DNA of 64,000 nucleotides from Hellea sp. (GTDB taxonomy: Bacteria; Pseudomonadota; Alphaproteobacteria; Caulobacterales; Maricaulaceae), in the NCBI GenBank assembly GCA_020629875.1, contig JAHDCL010000002.1, positions 15,976-79,975 on the forward strand. The letters are read 5' to 3'. Each line of letters starts with the position of its first letter. Position 1 is the stretch's first letter. This document shows, one piece after another, positions 9,329-19,306 of this stretch. The notes beneath the pieces are model-generated. The model had not been told where the DNA came from. It saw nothing but the letters and a program-made list of their open reading frames with translations, and ran no database searches. The position numbers were made by a program, and so were the translations under genes.

Positions 9329-10723
9329 CTAACGCCAATCCCGCCGAATTTTAAAAGTCAAATCAGCCGAACCATTGGCGGGGACCTTTACCGCCCAGAC
9401 TTTGGAATATGCGTCACGGTCTTTACTTTTTATATTCTCTTCCAAAATCGTCCATTTGGTGAACCAACCCGGGAAGTTATGATGAATATAGACCGTCGCT
9501 GCCTCAGACTTAGCATTACGGACCTCATATTTCATCTCAGTATCCAAAACATAGCGGCTAACTTTGGTTTCTTTGACCTTTGTCGACTTGACCGTAATGT
9601 CAAAGGCCTCGCCAATCTTCATGGAAATATCAGAACCCGCGGCCATGTGATCAATCTGGTTTTCCCCCACAAATTGAGACTTACCGCGCTGATCCTTTGA
9701 ATACACCCGTACCGTTCCCTTGGGTAAGGCCTCTCCCAAGCCGCCTGCTTTGGAATTTGAGAAGGCGATGCGAGAATCCACACTTTGCGGGTTCTCAACA
9801 GTTTGAAACCCGTTGGGATAAAACTCATAGACTTTGCGAGCTTTCACCGCATCAGCGTCAATAAAAGAGACTTGCTTTGTTTGTTTTGTTGACAGCGTCG
9901 TACGGCCCGGAAGCGGATAAATGTAATTATCCCCTATTCGCTCAGCCGTTCCCGCTTCAAAACCGCCATTTCGCAGGCCATTATTGCGATTGTTATAACG
10001 ATTTCTGTTGTAATTATTGTGGTTGTTTTGATTACCAATTTTTCCAGCAATCACAGAGAGCTCAGCATCTTCGAAACTCGTATTGGTTTGATTGTTGATG
10101 GTCGCCCACCCCTGAAGGCTCATCGTTTCGTCTTTTTCATCAAAGACAGCCACATAATCCCCGCGCCAACTAATACCATTTGTCAGATATGTCAGTTCCG
10201 CGTCACGAAGACCGGGCGCGGCGGAGTCAACGGCAACCGAGAGTGTGGGTTTCGCCCTTAGATTATCAGGAACTCTAGGAAAGACGACTCGCGTGGGGAT
10301 ATTATCATCCCGCAACACCTCAATACTATTGCCTGTTTGTATCACCACGCCATTATTGACGGAGAGGACTTTGACGCGCTGTGATGTTTCAGCGCCCGTA
10401 GCAGGGTTGGTGCGAATGATTTCGACATATTGACCAACGGCTTTTTCCATTAGCTTACTGGGTGAAAGCAGGTCGAAGTCAAAATTTTGTTCAATAATCT
10501 CTATGCCGTCTGCTTTTAATGTCACACTAGGCGATATAATCTGAGAGGACACACCGGGCATTTCGACGACCTGTTCCCCACTTTTTAGGTCCAATATGCG
10601 ATTATCAACCACAAGCGCGCGATTGTCGCCATAGATTGTCAGGGCCACATCATCAGCGAAAGCGGGCGAAACTGCCATGAATGGAAGGGTAAGAAGAGGA
10701 AGGTAAAGGTGTTTTTTCAACAT
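9329..10723 (-). CDS. Secreted DUF4139-family protein (shorter paralogue)
   Basis: 464 residues with a signal peptide (1-23, ends SPAFA). Conserved DUF4139 blocks are visible: ALTIYGDNRALV, SSQIISPSVTL, YLTNGISWRGDYVAV and a C-terminal FKIRRDWR. A low-complexity Asn/Arg-rich stretch at about 230-250 (NNHNNYNRNRYNNRN) interrupts the region where the downstream paralogue carries its TonB-box-like insertion, so the two proteins differ mainly in this exposed loop. First gene of a two-gene operon; the role is unknown, perhaps envelope associated. Start ATG at 10723 directly begins the signal peptide. Confidence 0.8.
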   Translation of the reverse strand: MLKKHLYLPLLTLPFMAVSPAFADDVALTIYGDNRALVVDNRILDLKSGEQVVEMPGVSSQIISPSVTLKADGIEIIEQNFDFDLLSPSKLMEKAVGQYVEIIRTNPATGAETSQRVKVLSVNNGVVIQTGNSIEVLRDDNIPTRVVFPRVPDNLRAKPTLSVAVDSAAPGLRDAELTYLTNGISWRGDYVAVFDEKDETMSLQGWATINNQTNTSFEDAELSVIAGKIGNQNNHNNYNRNRYNNRNNGLRNGGFEAGTAERIGDNYIYPLPGRTTLSTKQTKQVSFIDADAVKARKVYEFYPNGFQTVENPQSVDSRIAFSNSKAGGLGEALPKGTVRVYSKDQRGKSQFVGENQIDHMAAGSDISMKIGEAFDITVKSTKVKETKVSRYVLDTEMKYEVRNAKSEAATVYIHHNFPGWFTKWTILEENIKSKDRDAYSKVWAVKVPANGSADLTFKIRRDWR

Positions 10724-10962
10724 AAAATTGTCCTTTCAGTACCGCGACAATAGGTCGAACTTAACACCAAAGCAATTGAGCTCTCTTTTTTGGTTAAATT
10801 ATGTCCAACAACATCTCGAATTTCTCGCGTTTTAACCCCTTGCATCGCGGCGCGTTTTCACATAAGTAGCGCGGCGATATAGGAATCTCTTGGCTCTATA
10901 TTCGTTTCGCCGCCTTTACGGGCGGTTCATTATTTTTAGAGCCCCTAAAAGGTAGAAGAAAA

Positions 10963-11616
10963 ATGAGTGTTGTTCTTGATGTAAGTGTACGTGAAAACAC
11001 AGGCACAGGCGGTGCGCGCGAAGCTCGCCGTAATAATCTTGTCCCCGGCGTTATTTATGGTGGCGACGAAGCGTCTGTTGCAGTCGCTGTGAAATATAAT
11101 GAAGTTCTGAAAGCTATCAATTCAGGACAGTTTATCGGTAGCATGATTGAGCTTAAGCACGATGGTAAAGCACAGAAAGTCTTCACAAAGGACATTCAGT
11201 TTCACCCTGTGACAGATGCACCGATGCATCTCGACTTTTACCGCGTAACCAACAAAACACTTATCGAAGTTGAAGTCTCTGTAAACTTTGTTGGCGAAGA
11301 AGAATCTCCTGGCCTGAAAGAAGGCGGAACACTAAATGTCGTTCGCTATTCTATCGAAGTTAAGTGCCCAGCGGGTGACATTCCTGACAACATCGAAGTT
11401 GATGTATCCAAAATGGAAATTGGCGATTCAATTCACATTTCTGACGTATCATTGCCAAAAGGTGCCAAGCCAACAATTGACGATCGTGACTTCACAATTG
11501 CGACTGTCGTTGCTTCTCGCGCAGCTGTTGAAGCTAATACTGAGGAAGATGGCGAAGCTGTTGCAGCCGGTGATGTTCCTGCAGACGCACAAGGCGATGC
11601 TGAGGGCGAAGGCTAA
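10963..11616 (+). CDS. rplY: 50S ribosomal protein L25 / general stress protein Ctc
   Basis: Binds 5S rRNA in the large ribosomal subunit. 217 residues, the long TL5/Ctc form: an N-terminal L25 beta-barrel (about 1-95) followed by the TL5 C-terminal domain (about 100-185) and an acidic tail (NTEEDGEAVAAGDVPADAQG). AGAAG upstream (GGTAGAAGAAAA) precedes the ATG at 10963. The G+C-rich hairpin CCGCC-TTTAC-GGGCGG at about 10910-10925 in its leader may matter for expression. Followed 44 bp later by pth and then ychF, a classical alphaproteobacterial order. Confidence 0.95.
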   Translation: MSVVLDVSVRENTGTGGAREARRNNLVPGVIYGGDEASVAVAVKYNEVLKAINSGQFIGSMIELKHDGKAQKVFTKDIQFHPVTDAPMHLDFYRVTNKTLIEVEVSVNFVGEEESPGLKEGGTLNVVRYSIEVKCPAGDIPDNIEVDVSKMEIGDSIHISDVSLPKGAKPTIDDRDFTIATVVASRAAVEANTEEDGEAVAAGDVPADAQGDAEGEG

Positions 11617-11660
11617 GCCACTTGTTTGGCTGGTTTCGCCGCAAACGAGCGGAGCCTGAT

Positions 11661-12230
11661 ATGCTTTTATGGGTTGGCTTAGGTAATCCCGGCGCAAAAT
11701 ATGCCGGGAACCGTCACAATATCGGCTTTATGGTCATAGACGCCATTGGCGATGACCATCACTTCCCTGCTGAGAAATCTCAATTCAAAGGGATGGCACG
11801 CCAAGGTCTTATTGGCGGCAAAAAAGTTTTGCTGCTTAAGCCTATGACATTCATGAATGAGTCGGGACAATCCGTTCAAGCAGCTATGTCATTTTATAAG
11901 ATCCCTCTGGAGAACGTAACCGTCTTCCATGATGAACTTGATTTGGCGCCCGGAAAATTTCGAATGAAAACTGGCGGCGGAATTGCGGGACACAACGGCC
12001 TACGATCAATTCGCCAGCATTGCGGAGAGAACTTCCACCGCGCACGCTTAGGCATTGGTCATCCTGGTCATAAGGATCGGGTGCATAGTTATGTGCTCAG
12101 CGACTTTGCAAAAGCGGAACACAACACACGAGATGATATTTGTAATGGGTCCGCCCGCTATGCGGAGCTGCTCGCAGACGGAAATCGCGAGTTATTTCAA
12201 ACGCGCGTCACTGAATATATAAAGGGTTAG
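11661..12230 (+). CDS. pth: Peptidyl-tRNA hydrolase
   Basis: Releases peptides from peptidyl-tRNA that drops off the ribosome. 189 residues, normal family length. N-terminal GLGNPGAKY and NRHNIGF carry the conserved catalytic His (H19); KPMTFMNESG, FHDELDL and GGGIAGHNGLRSI are the other Pth signatures. A frame beginning at a TTG (11622) adds 13 residues, but the ATG at 11661 has GGAG 6 bp upstream and matches where the family starts. Second gene of the rplY-pth-ychF group; 4 bp before ychF. Confidence 0.95.
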   Translation: MLLWVGLGNPGAKYAGNRHNIGFMVIDAIGDDHHFPAEKSQFKGMARQGLIGGKKVLLLKPMTFMNESGQSVQAAMSFYKIPLENVTVFHDELDLAPGKFRMKTGGGIAGHNGLRSIRQHCGENFHRARLGIGHPGHKDRVHSYVLSDFAKAEHNTRDDICNGSARYAELLADGNRELFQTRVTEYIKG

Positions 12231-12234
12231 ATTC

Positions 12235-13332
12235 ATGGGTTTTAAATGCGGTATTGTAGGTTTACCTAATGTTGGAAAATCCACACTTTTCAATGCCTTA
12301 ACTAAGACGGCTAATGCGCAAGCGGCAAACTATCCTTTCTGTACAATCGAACCTAACGTTGGTGACGTAGCCGTGCCTGAACCTCGCCTTGATACGATTG
12401 CGGAGATAGGTAAATCTGCCCAGCGCATCCCTGCTCGCATGAACTTTGTGGATATTGCAGGCCTCGTTAAGGGCGCCTCAAAAGGTGAAGGCATGGGCAA
12501 TCAATTCCTCGCCAATATCCGCGAAACAGACGCCGTTATTTATGTTCTGCGCTGCTTTGAGGATGACGACATTACCCATGTTGATGGCCGCATCGACCCC
12601 ATGTCAGACTTCGAGACCATTGAAACAGAATTGATGCTAGCTGACCTGGAAAGCCTCGAAAAACGCAAGCCCGGCCTCGAGAAAAAACTCAAACAAAAAG
12701 ACGCGGATGCGATTCAGACCATGCGCTTGATTGAAACGGCTATTGCAATTCTTGAAGATGGCAAACCGGCCCGAACCGCCGAAATTGATGAAGATGATAA
12801 AAAAGCATGGCGCATGCTACAGCTCCTAACATCCAAGCCGGTTCTTTACGTCGCCAATGTTGACGAGGAGAGCGCTGCCGAGGGTAATGCTTTCTCGGCA
12901 AAAGTTCTCGCCCACGCTGAATCTGAAGGTGCTCAAGCAGTTATTATATCAGCGCAGATAGAGTCAGAAATGGCCCTGCTAGACGATGAAGAACAAAAAG
13001 AGTATTTAGGTGCCATTGGACTCGAAGAGCCCGGCCTGAACCGTCTCATCAGATCTGGTTATGCGTTGTTAGGTCTTCAAACATATTTCACCGTGGGCCC
13101 CAAAGAAGCCCGTGCTTGGACCTTCCAAAAGGGCTGGTCTGCCCCAAAATGCGCAGGCGTCATCCATGGCGACTTTGAAAAAGGGTTCATTCGCGCAGAG
13201 ACAACGGCCTATGAGGACTATGTTGCAAATAATGGGGAGCAAGGCGCAAAAGAGGCTGGGAAGGTCCGCCAAGAAGGGAAAGACTATATCGTCAAAGACG
13301 GCGACATTATGCTCTTTAAGTTTAACGTATAA
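12235..13332 (+). CDS. ychF: Redox-regulated ATPase / GTP-binding protein YchF (OLA1 family)
   Basis: Universally conserved P-loop ATPase associated with ribosomes and stress responses. 365 residues, typical length. G1 motif GLPNVGKS (9-16), G3 FVDIAGLV, a coiled-coil insertion (about 130-200), and a C-terminal TGS domain (about 280-363, containing [14 protein letters not shown]-like [13 protein letters not shown] and the final [12 protein letters not shown]). AAAGGG lies 8 bp before the ATG. Translationally close to pth, so the two are likely co-expressed. Confidence 0.96.
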   Translation: MGFKCGIVGLPNVGKSTLFNALTKTANAQAANYPFCTIEPNVGDVAVPEPRLDTIAEIGKSAQRIPARMNFVDIAGLVKGASKGEGMGNQFLANIRETDAVIYVLRCFEDDDITHVDGRIDPMSDFETIETELMLADLESLEKRKPGLEKKLKQKDADAIQTMRLIETAIAILEDGKPARTAEIDEDDKKAWRMLQLLTSKPVLYVANVDEESAAEGNAFSAKVLAHAESEGAQAVIISAQIESEMALLDDEEQKEYLGAIGLEEPGLNRLIRSGYALLGLQTYFTVGPKEARAWTFQKGWSAPKCAGVIHGDFEKGFIRAETTAYEDYVANNGEQGAKEAGKVRQEGKDYIVKDGDIMLFKFNV

Positions 13333-13439
13333 TACGCGGGGCTTACCACAGCTCCAAGGGGGTTAACGAGCATTAGCAGTTCATTTGCGAAGTTTTAAGA
13401 CTGTTAGGCCACGATACGCTCCAAATTTGGAGTATTCGG

Positions 13440-14027
13440 ATGCCTCTTACAAATACGATGAAAGCTATAGGCCTGCTGGCCGTTAGTTTCTGCGCTGCAG
13501 TGCCAGCCTATGCGAACACCTCTACCTCTCCAATTACTTTAGCTCTATCTGAACTGGGAGTAACTCTTGACGAGTTACCCCAATTCGCTGCGAATACACC
13601 CAAAACCTTCAAATCCAACGACCCTTCAATTCGCCAAACACAGTTTGAAGTTAGCGGAGTTGTTGTGACGCTGACTGGGAAGAGTTTTAATAGCAGCTCT
13701 CAAATTTCAAAGGTTACATTTAACCTCGGTAAGGACCACGAGAAAGCTACAAGCCTCGAAAATTTATTCAATTCTAACTTCGCACCAAGCCGACGCGCTC
13801 GCGATCGCAAGTTATGGAAGTTTCCGACGACAGAACCCCTAGGCTGGAGTTCTAAGCAAACGAGGGTGTCTCTCTTCAAAAATAGCAACCAAGATATCAT
13901 TTTCACGATAGACCGACGGGGTGTTGGCCCTGGTAATACGTCGATGAGATCGCAAAAAGCAATGAAATCTAGTGCAAAAAAAGCGTCGCAGCCTCGTCAG
14001 AGAGTCAAAAAGCGGAATGATTTTTAA
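13440..14027 (+). CDS. Exported hypothetical protein
   Basis: 195 residues with a signal peptide (about 1-25, ends VPAYA). I do not recognise a family. The mature protein has a region of alternating beta-like sequence (FEVSGVVVTLTGKSFNSSSQISKVTFNL) and a basic, Ser/Lys/Arg-rich disordered C-terminus (KKASQPRQRVKKRNDF). Its stop codon touches the start of the next secreted protein gene (TAA then ATG), so the two are translationally coupled and may act together outside the cytoplasm. An internal Met at residue 7 could also be the start. Confidence 0.65.
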   Translation: MPLTNTMKAIGLLAVSFCAAVPAYANTSTSPITLALSELGVTLDELPQFAANTPKTFKSNDPSIRQTQFEVSGVVVTLTGKSFNSSSQISKVTFNLGKDHEKATSLENLFNSNFAPSRRARDRKLWKFPTTEPLGWSSKQTRVSLFKNSNQDIIFTIDRRGVGPGNTSMRSQKAMKSSAKKASQPRQRVKKRNDF

Positions 14028-15953
14028 ATGCGACACATGAAGTCCCCGTCCACAAAACTTACAGGCGCACTCAAGCTCGCCGCTTGCTTCTTCTTGGGGC
14101 AGTTCGTTTACACAAATGCAGCAGCCCAAACCTTCGAAAACACAACGGCTGGAGCCCTGGGTGCCGGAACAGCTTGCGGCACAAATAATCTAACACGGAC
14201 AATTTCCGTTTCGGGGGGGCCAACCTCAATCACCGACTTAGATTTGGGATTATTGCTCCCTCACGAATATCGCGGTGACTTACGCGTGAGACTAGTTTCG
14301 CCCTCAAACACTGATGTTCAGGTCATAAACCATGATTTCGGTATCAGCGTTACTAACTACAACATTAAGCTAGATGATACAGCCCCAGACTTGATCAACA
14401 ATGGTGGCCATACGACCGCTGACGGCACCCTCGCCCCGCCCTATGAAAATGACGTTAGGCCGAACAATCCCCTTTCGGCTTTCAACGGAGAAAACGCGAA
14501 TGGTGATTGGGACGTCATAATTTGTGACAATTGGGGCCAAGCTGATGACGGATCGTTTCAGCGCGCTACCTTATTTTTCCTCAACCCCAATGACGCGGAT
14601 CTGTCTCTTTCTGTCAATGCAGGGACTAACTCACCGGCGCAAAATTCATCGGTCAATTTGACGTTCGACCTCTTAAACGCTGGGCCAGCTTCGGCGACAA
14701 ATGTATCTGCTCAGATTAATCTTCCGAGCGGCCTAACTTATAATTCTCATAGCGGCCCAGGCACTTTCGATGATGCCACAGGGCTCTGGACATTGCCCGC
14801 AAGTTTAACGGGCGGAACAACTAATTCTCTCACCATCAATGCCACCGTGGGATATTTTGGTCCCTATGATATCACCGCTGAAGTCACAGCCTCCGATCAA
14901 AACGATCCGGACTCAACGCCGAACAATGGTATCACATCAGAAGACGACCACGACATTTTAACGCTCACCCCCGCCCCGGCGCCAACCCCCCCTAGCCTAA
15001 CCTGCGCTGCGGCAGATCAATTCACCCATAGTTGGGACGCGCCAGGCACCACGAATGGCTGGACATCCGGAGCTCTGACCGACAGCTATACAGTCAACGG
15101 CGTCGATTTGGACTTTACCCTTAGCGGCAGTACAGGCAGCTTCCTTGCATATAACGGGACTAATACACCTGTAACCGATACGGTTCTCACGGGCGGCCAA
15201 CCGGCAGCTTATGGATTATTTTACCTCATCGATTTTCCGTCAAACACGAGTTCTCTTGTCACTACAATTGATGTCGGAGTTCCCGGAATTGGCGTCGGAG
15301 ATGCGCAGTTTTCTTTATATGACGTGGACTTTGACAACGGAGCATTTACGGACAGAATTACCGTAACGGGTTTCCATAATGGCACGGCTGTAACGCCGGT
15401 TCTGACGCCTAGCTCGGCGAATACCGTTTCAGGGCCGAGCATTGTGGGAACTGGGGCATCCGGTTTGACTGAGTCTGCCGGCAATATGACGGCAACTTTT
15501 CTTGCGCCTATCGATCAAATTGTCATCACCTATGACAACCCACCCAACGCGCCCGCCGATCCTTTGCAGCAGGGCATAACAATCGCGCCGATAACCATGT
15601 GTCCCTTCTTGGCTGCGGATCTCACCGCCGTAAAATCTGTGGAGGTTTATGACCCCGCTAATGAGGGACTGTATATGACCCCTGGCAATGAGGTGCTCTA
15701 CAGAATTACTGTCACAAATAGCGATACAGCAACAGCCGACGCGGACGCGATTGACCTTTCGGATACTCTCCCGGATAATGTGCGTTTTGTATCTGCAACG
15801 ACAACAGGTTTTACCGGGGGCAGTTTTGGCTCCCCTGCTCTTCCCGCAGCCAATACCGACTGCGTGGGCGGAGCATGTGTTATCCGTTACTCAGGCGCGT
15901 CACTGCCCATAGATACGACGGGTGAAATACAGATTAGAGCTATTATCAAATAA
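14028..15953 (+). CDS. Secreted protein with proprotein-convertase P-like and DUF11-like domains
   Basis: 641 residues, signal peptide about 1-34 (ends NAAAQ). About 36-187 resembles a proprotein convertase P (Homo B) domain: SGGPTSITDLDLGLLLPHEYRGDLRVRLVSP, then FNGENANGDWDVIICDN. About 190-300 is a DUF11/CARDB-like beta sandwich (LLNAGPASATNVSAQINLP), followed by a Pro-rich linker (PAPAPTPP, about 315-322), an unassigned beta-rich region (325-520), and a second DUF11-like repeat (about 530-641: VEVYDPANEGLYMTPGNEVLYRITVTN). It is probably a surface or secreted adhesin-like protein; no protease catalytic domain is present. Directly abuts the preceding exported protein gene. The start may be M1 or M4. 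Confidence 0.75.
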   Translation: MRHMKSPSTKLTGALKLAACFFLGQFVYTNAAAQTFENTTAGALGAGTACGTNNLTRTISVSGGPTSITDLDLGLLLPHEYRGDLRVRLVSPSNTDVQVINHDFGISVTNYNIKLDDTAPDLINNGGHTTADGTLAPPYENDVRPNNPLSAFNGENANGDWDVIICDNWGQADDGSFQRATLFFLNPNDADLSLSVNAGTNSPAQNSSVNLTFDLLNAGPASATNVSAQINLPSGLTYNSHSGPGTFDDATGLWTLPASLTGGTTNSLTINATVGYFGPYDITAEVTASDQNDPDSTPNNGITSEDDHDILTLTPAPAPTPPSLTCAAADQFTHSWDAPGTTNGWTSGALTDSYTVNGVDLDFTLSGSTGSFLAYNGTNTPVTDTVLTGGQPAAYGLFYLIDFPSNTSSLVTTIDVGVPGIGVGDAQFSLYDVDFDNGAFTDRITVTGFHNGTAVTPVLTPSSANTVSGPSIVGTGASGLTESAGNMTATFLAPIDQIVITYDNPPNAPADPLQQGITIAPITMCPFLAADLTAVKSVEVYDPANEGLYMTPGNEVLYRITVTNSDTATADADAIDLSDTLPDNVRFVSATTTGFTGGSFGSPALPAANTDCVGGACVIRYSGASLPIDTTGEIQIRAIIK

Positions 15954-15967
15954 GAGTGGTCGAAGGG

Positions 15968-16495
15968 CTAATGGCCATCAAACTTTACAAGTGTTGTTAC
16001 AGGGATTCCCATACGCACTAAGCGTTCAACACCGCCTAACTCTGGCAAATCCACAACAAAAGCCGCGCCAATAATATTCGCGCCTGTCTTTCGCAATAAA
16101 TGAACAGCCGCTTCTGCGGTTCCGCCCGTGGCAATCAGGTCATCAATAATTAGAACGTTCTCGCCCTTACGAATACTGTCAGCATGGATTTCAACGGTAT
16201 CAGTTCCGTATTCCAGCTCATAGTCTTGTTCAAAGGTGTCAAAGGGAAGCTTGCCCTTCTTTCGTATAGGTACAAAGCCTGCGCCGAGCTCATAGGCGAC
16301 CGCCGTCCCAAAGGTGAAGCCCCGCGCTTCTATTCCCGCAACATTGTCGACATCTTTATACTTATAAGGCGCTGAAAGCTGAATCACCGCCTCCGCTAAG
16401 GCTCTTCGGTTGGTCAAGAGAGTCGTGATATCACGGTACATGATACCGGGTTTCGGAAAGTCTGGTATGGTTCGGATAGCGTCTCTTAAGTTCAT
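15968..16495 (-). CDS. apt: Adenine phosphoribosyltransferase
   Basis: Salvages adenine to AMP using PRPP. 175 residues, typical length. The PRPP-binding motif [14 protein letters not shown] is at 114-127, and the N-terminal [15 protein letters not shown] block (10-24) is diagnostic of Apt. It overlaps the upstream GST gene by 4 bp and is the last gene of a minus-strand run that begins at the DUF1285 gene. Confidence 0.96.
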   Translation of the reverse strand: MNLRDAIRTIPDFPKPGIMYRDITTLLTNRRALAEAVIQLSAPYKYKDVDNVAGIEARGFTFGTAVAYELGAGFVPIRKKGKLPFDTFEQDYELEYGTDTVEIHADSIRKGENVLIIDDLIATGGTAEAAVHLLRKTGANIIGAAFVVDLPELGGVERLVRMGIPVTTLVKFDGH

Positions 16496-17136
16496 TGATT
16501 GACCTTATCAGTATCTGGCAGAATATGTGTCTCGATAAATGCGTTTGCTTCCCAATCCTGAAAGTCAGCATCTGACATCAGTTCGGAAATATAAGTATCT
16601 GAACGTGCGGTACGCGGGAGATCATAACTCGCAAACCGTGTGGCTGCTGGGGTATAAAAAGCATCCGCTATTGACCAGTCATTAAAGAGAAACGGACCGT
16701 CGTGACGAGACAAAAGCTCATCCCATAAAGCTACCATTTCAGCCGCATCATCTAAGCACTCTTGCGGAACGGGCTTGGACGTGCGGCGACGAAGGTTCAT
16801 GGGCGCCTCGCGCCGAATAGCTTCAAACCCTTCATGCATAAGTTTCGTAACGCGAATGGCCTCAGCTTTATCGGCCGCATCTTTGGGCCAAAGATTGGGA
16901 ACTGCCTTGGCACAGAACTCGGAGATTGCGAGGCTATCGGGGAGCATATCTCCATTAATTTCCAAGACCGGAACAGTGCCCGCATCAGATAAAGCCAATA
17001 GCTTATCCTTAAACCCCGGAACGTCTAAATCAATCACCTCTTCTTCAAAAGGCAGCTCAGCTTTGCGCAACACCAACCATGGGCGCAATGACCAAGAAGA
17101 GTAGTTATAGTTTCCAATGTAGAGTTTCAAAGACAT
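16492..17136 (-). CDS. Glutathione S-transferase family protein
   Basis: 214 residues. The N-terminal thioredoxin-like domain (1-80) begins [19 protein letters not shown]; a Ser in the SSWS segment is the probable glutathione-activating residue of this subgroup. [19 protein letters not shown] is the typical cis-Pro and glutathione gamma-glutamyl binding block, followed by an all-helical C-terminal domain. The substrate is unknown. Four-bp overlap with apt downstream and 8-bp spacing to the CCA gene upstream. Confidence 0.88.
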   Translation of the reverse strand: MSLKLYIGNYNYSSWSLRPWLVLRKAELPFEEEVIDLDVPGFKDKLLALSDAGTVPVLEINGDMLPDSLAISEFCAKAVPNLWPKDAADKAEAIRVTKLMHEGFEAIRREAPMNLRRRTSKPVPQECLDDAAEMVALWDELLSRHDGPFLFNDWSIADAFYTPAATRFASYDLPRTARSDTYISELMSDADFQDWEANAFIETHILPDTDKVNQ

Positions 17137-17144
17137 AGGTTTTC

Positions 17145-18377
17145 TTATCGATTTATCAGCTTCAGAGCCATTAATAGTTTTTCGCGATCCGCTGTAAAGT
17201 TACTCCGAACCCAGAGCGCTTTAAGGGCGTCCAGCACTTTCCCCATTTTTGGTCCAGGCTCGACGCCCGCCATTTTAAGATCTTTACCAGACAGGGGGAA
17301 TTCTGGTGGTGTCCAACCCATCGCCAGATCAGCGAGGCTCATCCACCGCGAGCTCAGTAGAGCATCTTCCTCGCCCGCAGCTCTCACGCGCGCGCGATCA
17401 ACAACAACTTGTTTCCCCGCATGATAAATAGCTTTCAATTTCTCACTATTTTCGGCGTGCGGGTCTAGGGCGACCGAACTATCAGACCAAGCGCGCAGCC
17501 GCGCCGTTTCCTTTGTGCTCATTTTCAGCCTTTTACAGAGCAGCGCCATTTGCAAGGGCTCCCTCGCGCTCATCGCCATCAAGCGGAGTTGCGGGTCTGG
17601 CAATATCCCTTCTCGTGCCTCAAGAGCCACCATTTTGGATAGCCCTTCCGCATTGCTAGCCTCAGGTAAAAGAGTGTCCAGAATCTCATTGGTCAGCATT
17701 ATCCTAACCGCGCGTGATGGATCGCTTGCAAAGAGGAGTTTCTTTAGCTCCGACCAAACCCGTTCGGCGGAGAGTTTCTTGAGCCCTTGCCTGTTTTCAC
17801 GGCACGCCTTTAACGCGGCCGCATCAATCTTTGCCTCGCCACCATAGCATGCAAGAAATCGAAAAAAGCGCAAAATTCGTAGGTAGTCTTCCTGTACTCT
17901 TGCCTCAGCATCGCCAACAAAACGGAATTTTTTGACGTTTAAATCATCTATTCCCTGATCTGTGGGGTCAAATACCTTTCCGTCATAGTCCGCATATAAT
18001 GCATTTATCGTTAGATCGCGCCGCTGGGCATCTTCGGCCCAATCAGTGGTGAAAGCCACCACAGCACGCCGCCCATCCGTTTCCACATCCTTACGCAGGC
18101 TTGTAATTTCAATGGCTTCTTTATCTAAAACAGCGGTAATTGTTCCGTGGTCGATTCCCGTGGGGATATATCTAATACTAGCGGCATCCATAGCTTTGGC
18201 CACGTCGGTAGGCTCAAGCTGGGTAGCCAAATCTATATCCCCAACTTCTACCCCCATAAGCGCATTCCGTACACACCCGCCAACGAAACGCACGCTGCCT
18301 TTTGGCAGCGCTTGGAATATCGCGGAAATGGCCTGACTTCGCATCCAAGGAAATTTTTGGGGATCTAACGCATTCAT
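17145..18377 (-). CDS. cca: CCA tRNA nucleotidyltransferase / poly(A) polymerase family
   Basis: Class II nucleotidyltransferase that adds or repairs the 3' CCA of tRNAs. 410 residues. Head domain: FVGGCVRNALMG (31-42) with catalytic DID (47-49), the second basic motif RRDLTINAL, and EDYLRILRFFRF linking to the RNA-binding neck. The C-terminal half is helical and diverges, as is usual in alphaproteobacteria. Poly(A) polymerase activity cannot be excluded from sequence. In a run with the CoA-type Nudix and DUF1285 genes, an arrangement common in alphaproteobacteria. Confidence 0.92.
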   Translation of the reverse strand: MNALDPQKFPWMRSQAISAIFQALPKGSVRFVGGCVRNALMGVEVGDIDLATQLEPTDVAKAMDAASIRYIPTGIDHGTITAVLDKEAIEITSLRKDVETDGRRAVVAFTTDWAEDAQRRDLTINALYADYDGKVFDPTDQGIDDLNVKKFRFVGDAEARVQEDYLRILRFFRFLACYGGEAKIDAAALKACRENRQGLKKLSAERVWSELKKLLFASDPSRAVRIMLTNEILDTLLPEASNAEGLSKMVALEAREGILPDPQLRLMAMSAREPLQMALLCKRLKMSTKETARLRAWSDSSVALDPHAENSEKLKAIYHAGKQVVVDRARVRAAGEEDALLSSRWMSLADLAMGWTPPEFPLSGKDLKMAGVEPGPKMGKVLDALKALWVRSNFTADREKLLMALKLINR

Positions 18378-18391
18378 GTGACCTCTCTAAA

Positions 18392-19306
18392 CTAGAGACC
18401 CAAAGCGTCCATCGTTTTTTTGCCAAAGCCTCGATAAGCGGAAGGAAACTTAGTGTCCGTGATCCCTTGTTCCTGAGCTAAGACAGATAATAGGCTGCGC
18501 CCACGTGTCGGCGTCTCAGGTTTAAGACTATAAAATGGATCGGCAAAAGCCTCTTTCGCATCCACCAGAGACCATCCCTGTTCTCTTAAAGCCACTAATA
18601 CATCATCCATAAATAACGCGTTCAAGATGTTGTGATGCATAAGCATTGCGTGAGGGATACCAGTATACCCCAGCTGCTCAGCGAGATTATGAAAATGCTC
18701 AGCCAAAATCACAACCGCGTTCACATAATATGTGCGATAAGCCTCTAAGTCTGTGGTACCATCTACTTTTAAGGCCTTCTCCATCCGGTCAGTTGTGAAC
18801 CAGTCAATAGAGTCCACTGTGACTGCTGCATTCTGAAACCTATGCTCCGCCAAAAAATTTCGGTATTCGCCCACTTTTTCTGGGGTTCCACCCTCTGCCA
18901 AAAATGGAAAACGAAAGATTTTCTCATAGCTAGCGTATTTCGAGAGCAACACATCGTTTTTGAGAATATCTGCTTTAATAATCCCCACCTCTTCCTGCGA
19001 GGAATTCATATGAGAATATGTATGATTCCCGATCATGTGACCTGCATCCGACCAGCTTTGAACGATTTCATTTCCGAAAACGCTATCGACAAAGCGCCCC
19101 GTCACAAAGCCAGCGGCCTTGTGCTTATGTTTTTCGAAGGTCTCTAATATCCGCTCATTGCGTTCGCGGGGATTCAGGCGCAGATCGAAACCCAAGCTAA
19201 AATCGTCCATCGTTACGGCAATTTTTTTAATGGGTTTGCTGACAATAGCAGGCGCGCATCCACCCATTGCCAATGCCCCTACAATGAACCCGCGCCGACT
19301 TATCAT
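18392..19306 (-). CDS. Polysaccharide deacetylase family protein, predicted Tat lipoprotein
   Basis: 304 residues. The N-terminus has a twin-arginine motif (SRRGF, 3-7) and a lipobox-like GGC (C17), suggesting Tat export and lipidation. The NodB-like deacetylase fold shows the metal-binding DD (D34, D35 in TMDDFS) and H95-x3-H99 (HTYSH). The substrate could be peptidoglycan, chitin-like or poly-N-acetylglucosamine polymers; sequence does not decide. It is inserted between CCA and Nudix genes and abuts the Nudix stop with no gap, so it is cotranscribed. Confidence 0.85.
   Translation of the reverse strand: MISRRGFIVGALAMGGCAPAIVSKPIKKIAVTMDDFSLGFDLRLNPRERNERILETFEKHKHKAAGFVTGRFVDSVFGNEIVQSWSDAGHMIGNHTYSHMNSSQEEVGIIKADILKNDVLLSKYASYEKIFRFPFLAEGGTPEKVGEYRNFLAEHRFQNAAVTVDSIDWFTTDRMEKALKVDGTTDLEAYRTYYVNAVVILAEHFHNLAEQLGYTGIPHAMLMHHNILNALFMDDVLVALREQGWSLVDAKEAFADPFYSLKPETPTRGRSLLSVLAQEQGITDTKFPSAYRGFGKKTMDALGL

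Noticed and set aside
11622-11660. TTG start for pth with 13 extra residues
   Set aside because: The ATG at 11661 has GGAG at the right distance and the family begins at this Met.
13440-15953. Region as recently acquired mobile DNA
   Set aside because: No integrase, transposase, tRNA or flanking repeat, and codon use appears similar to neighbours.
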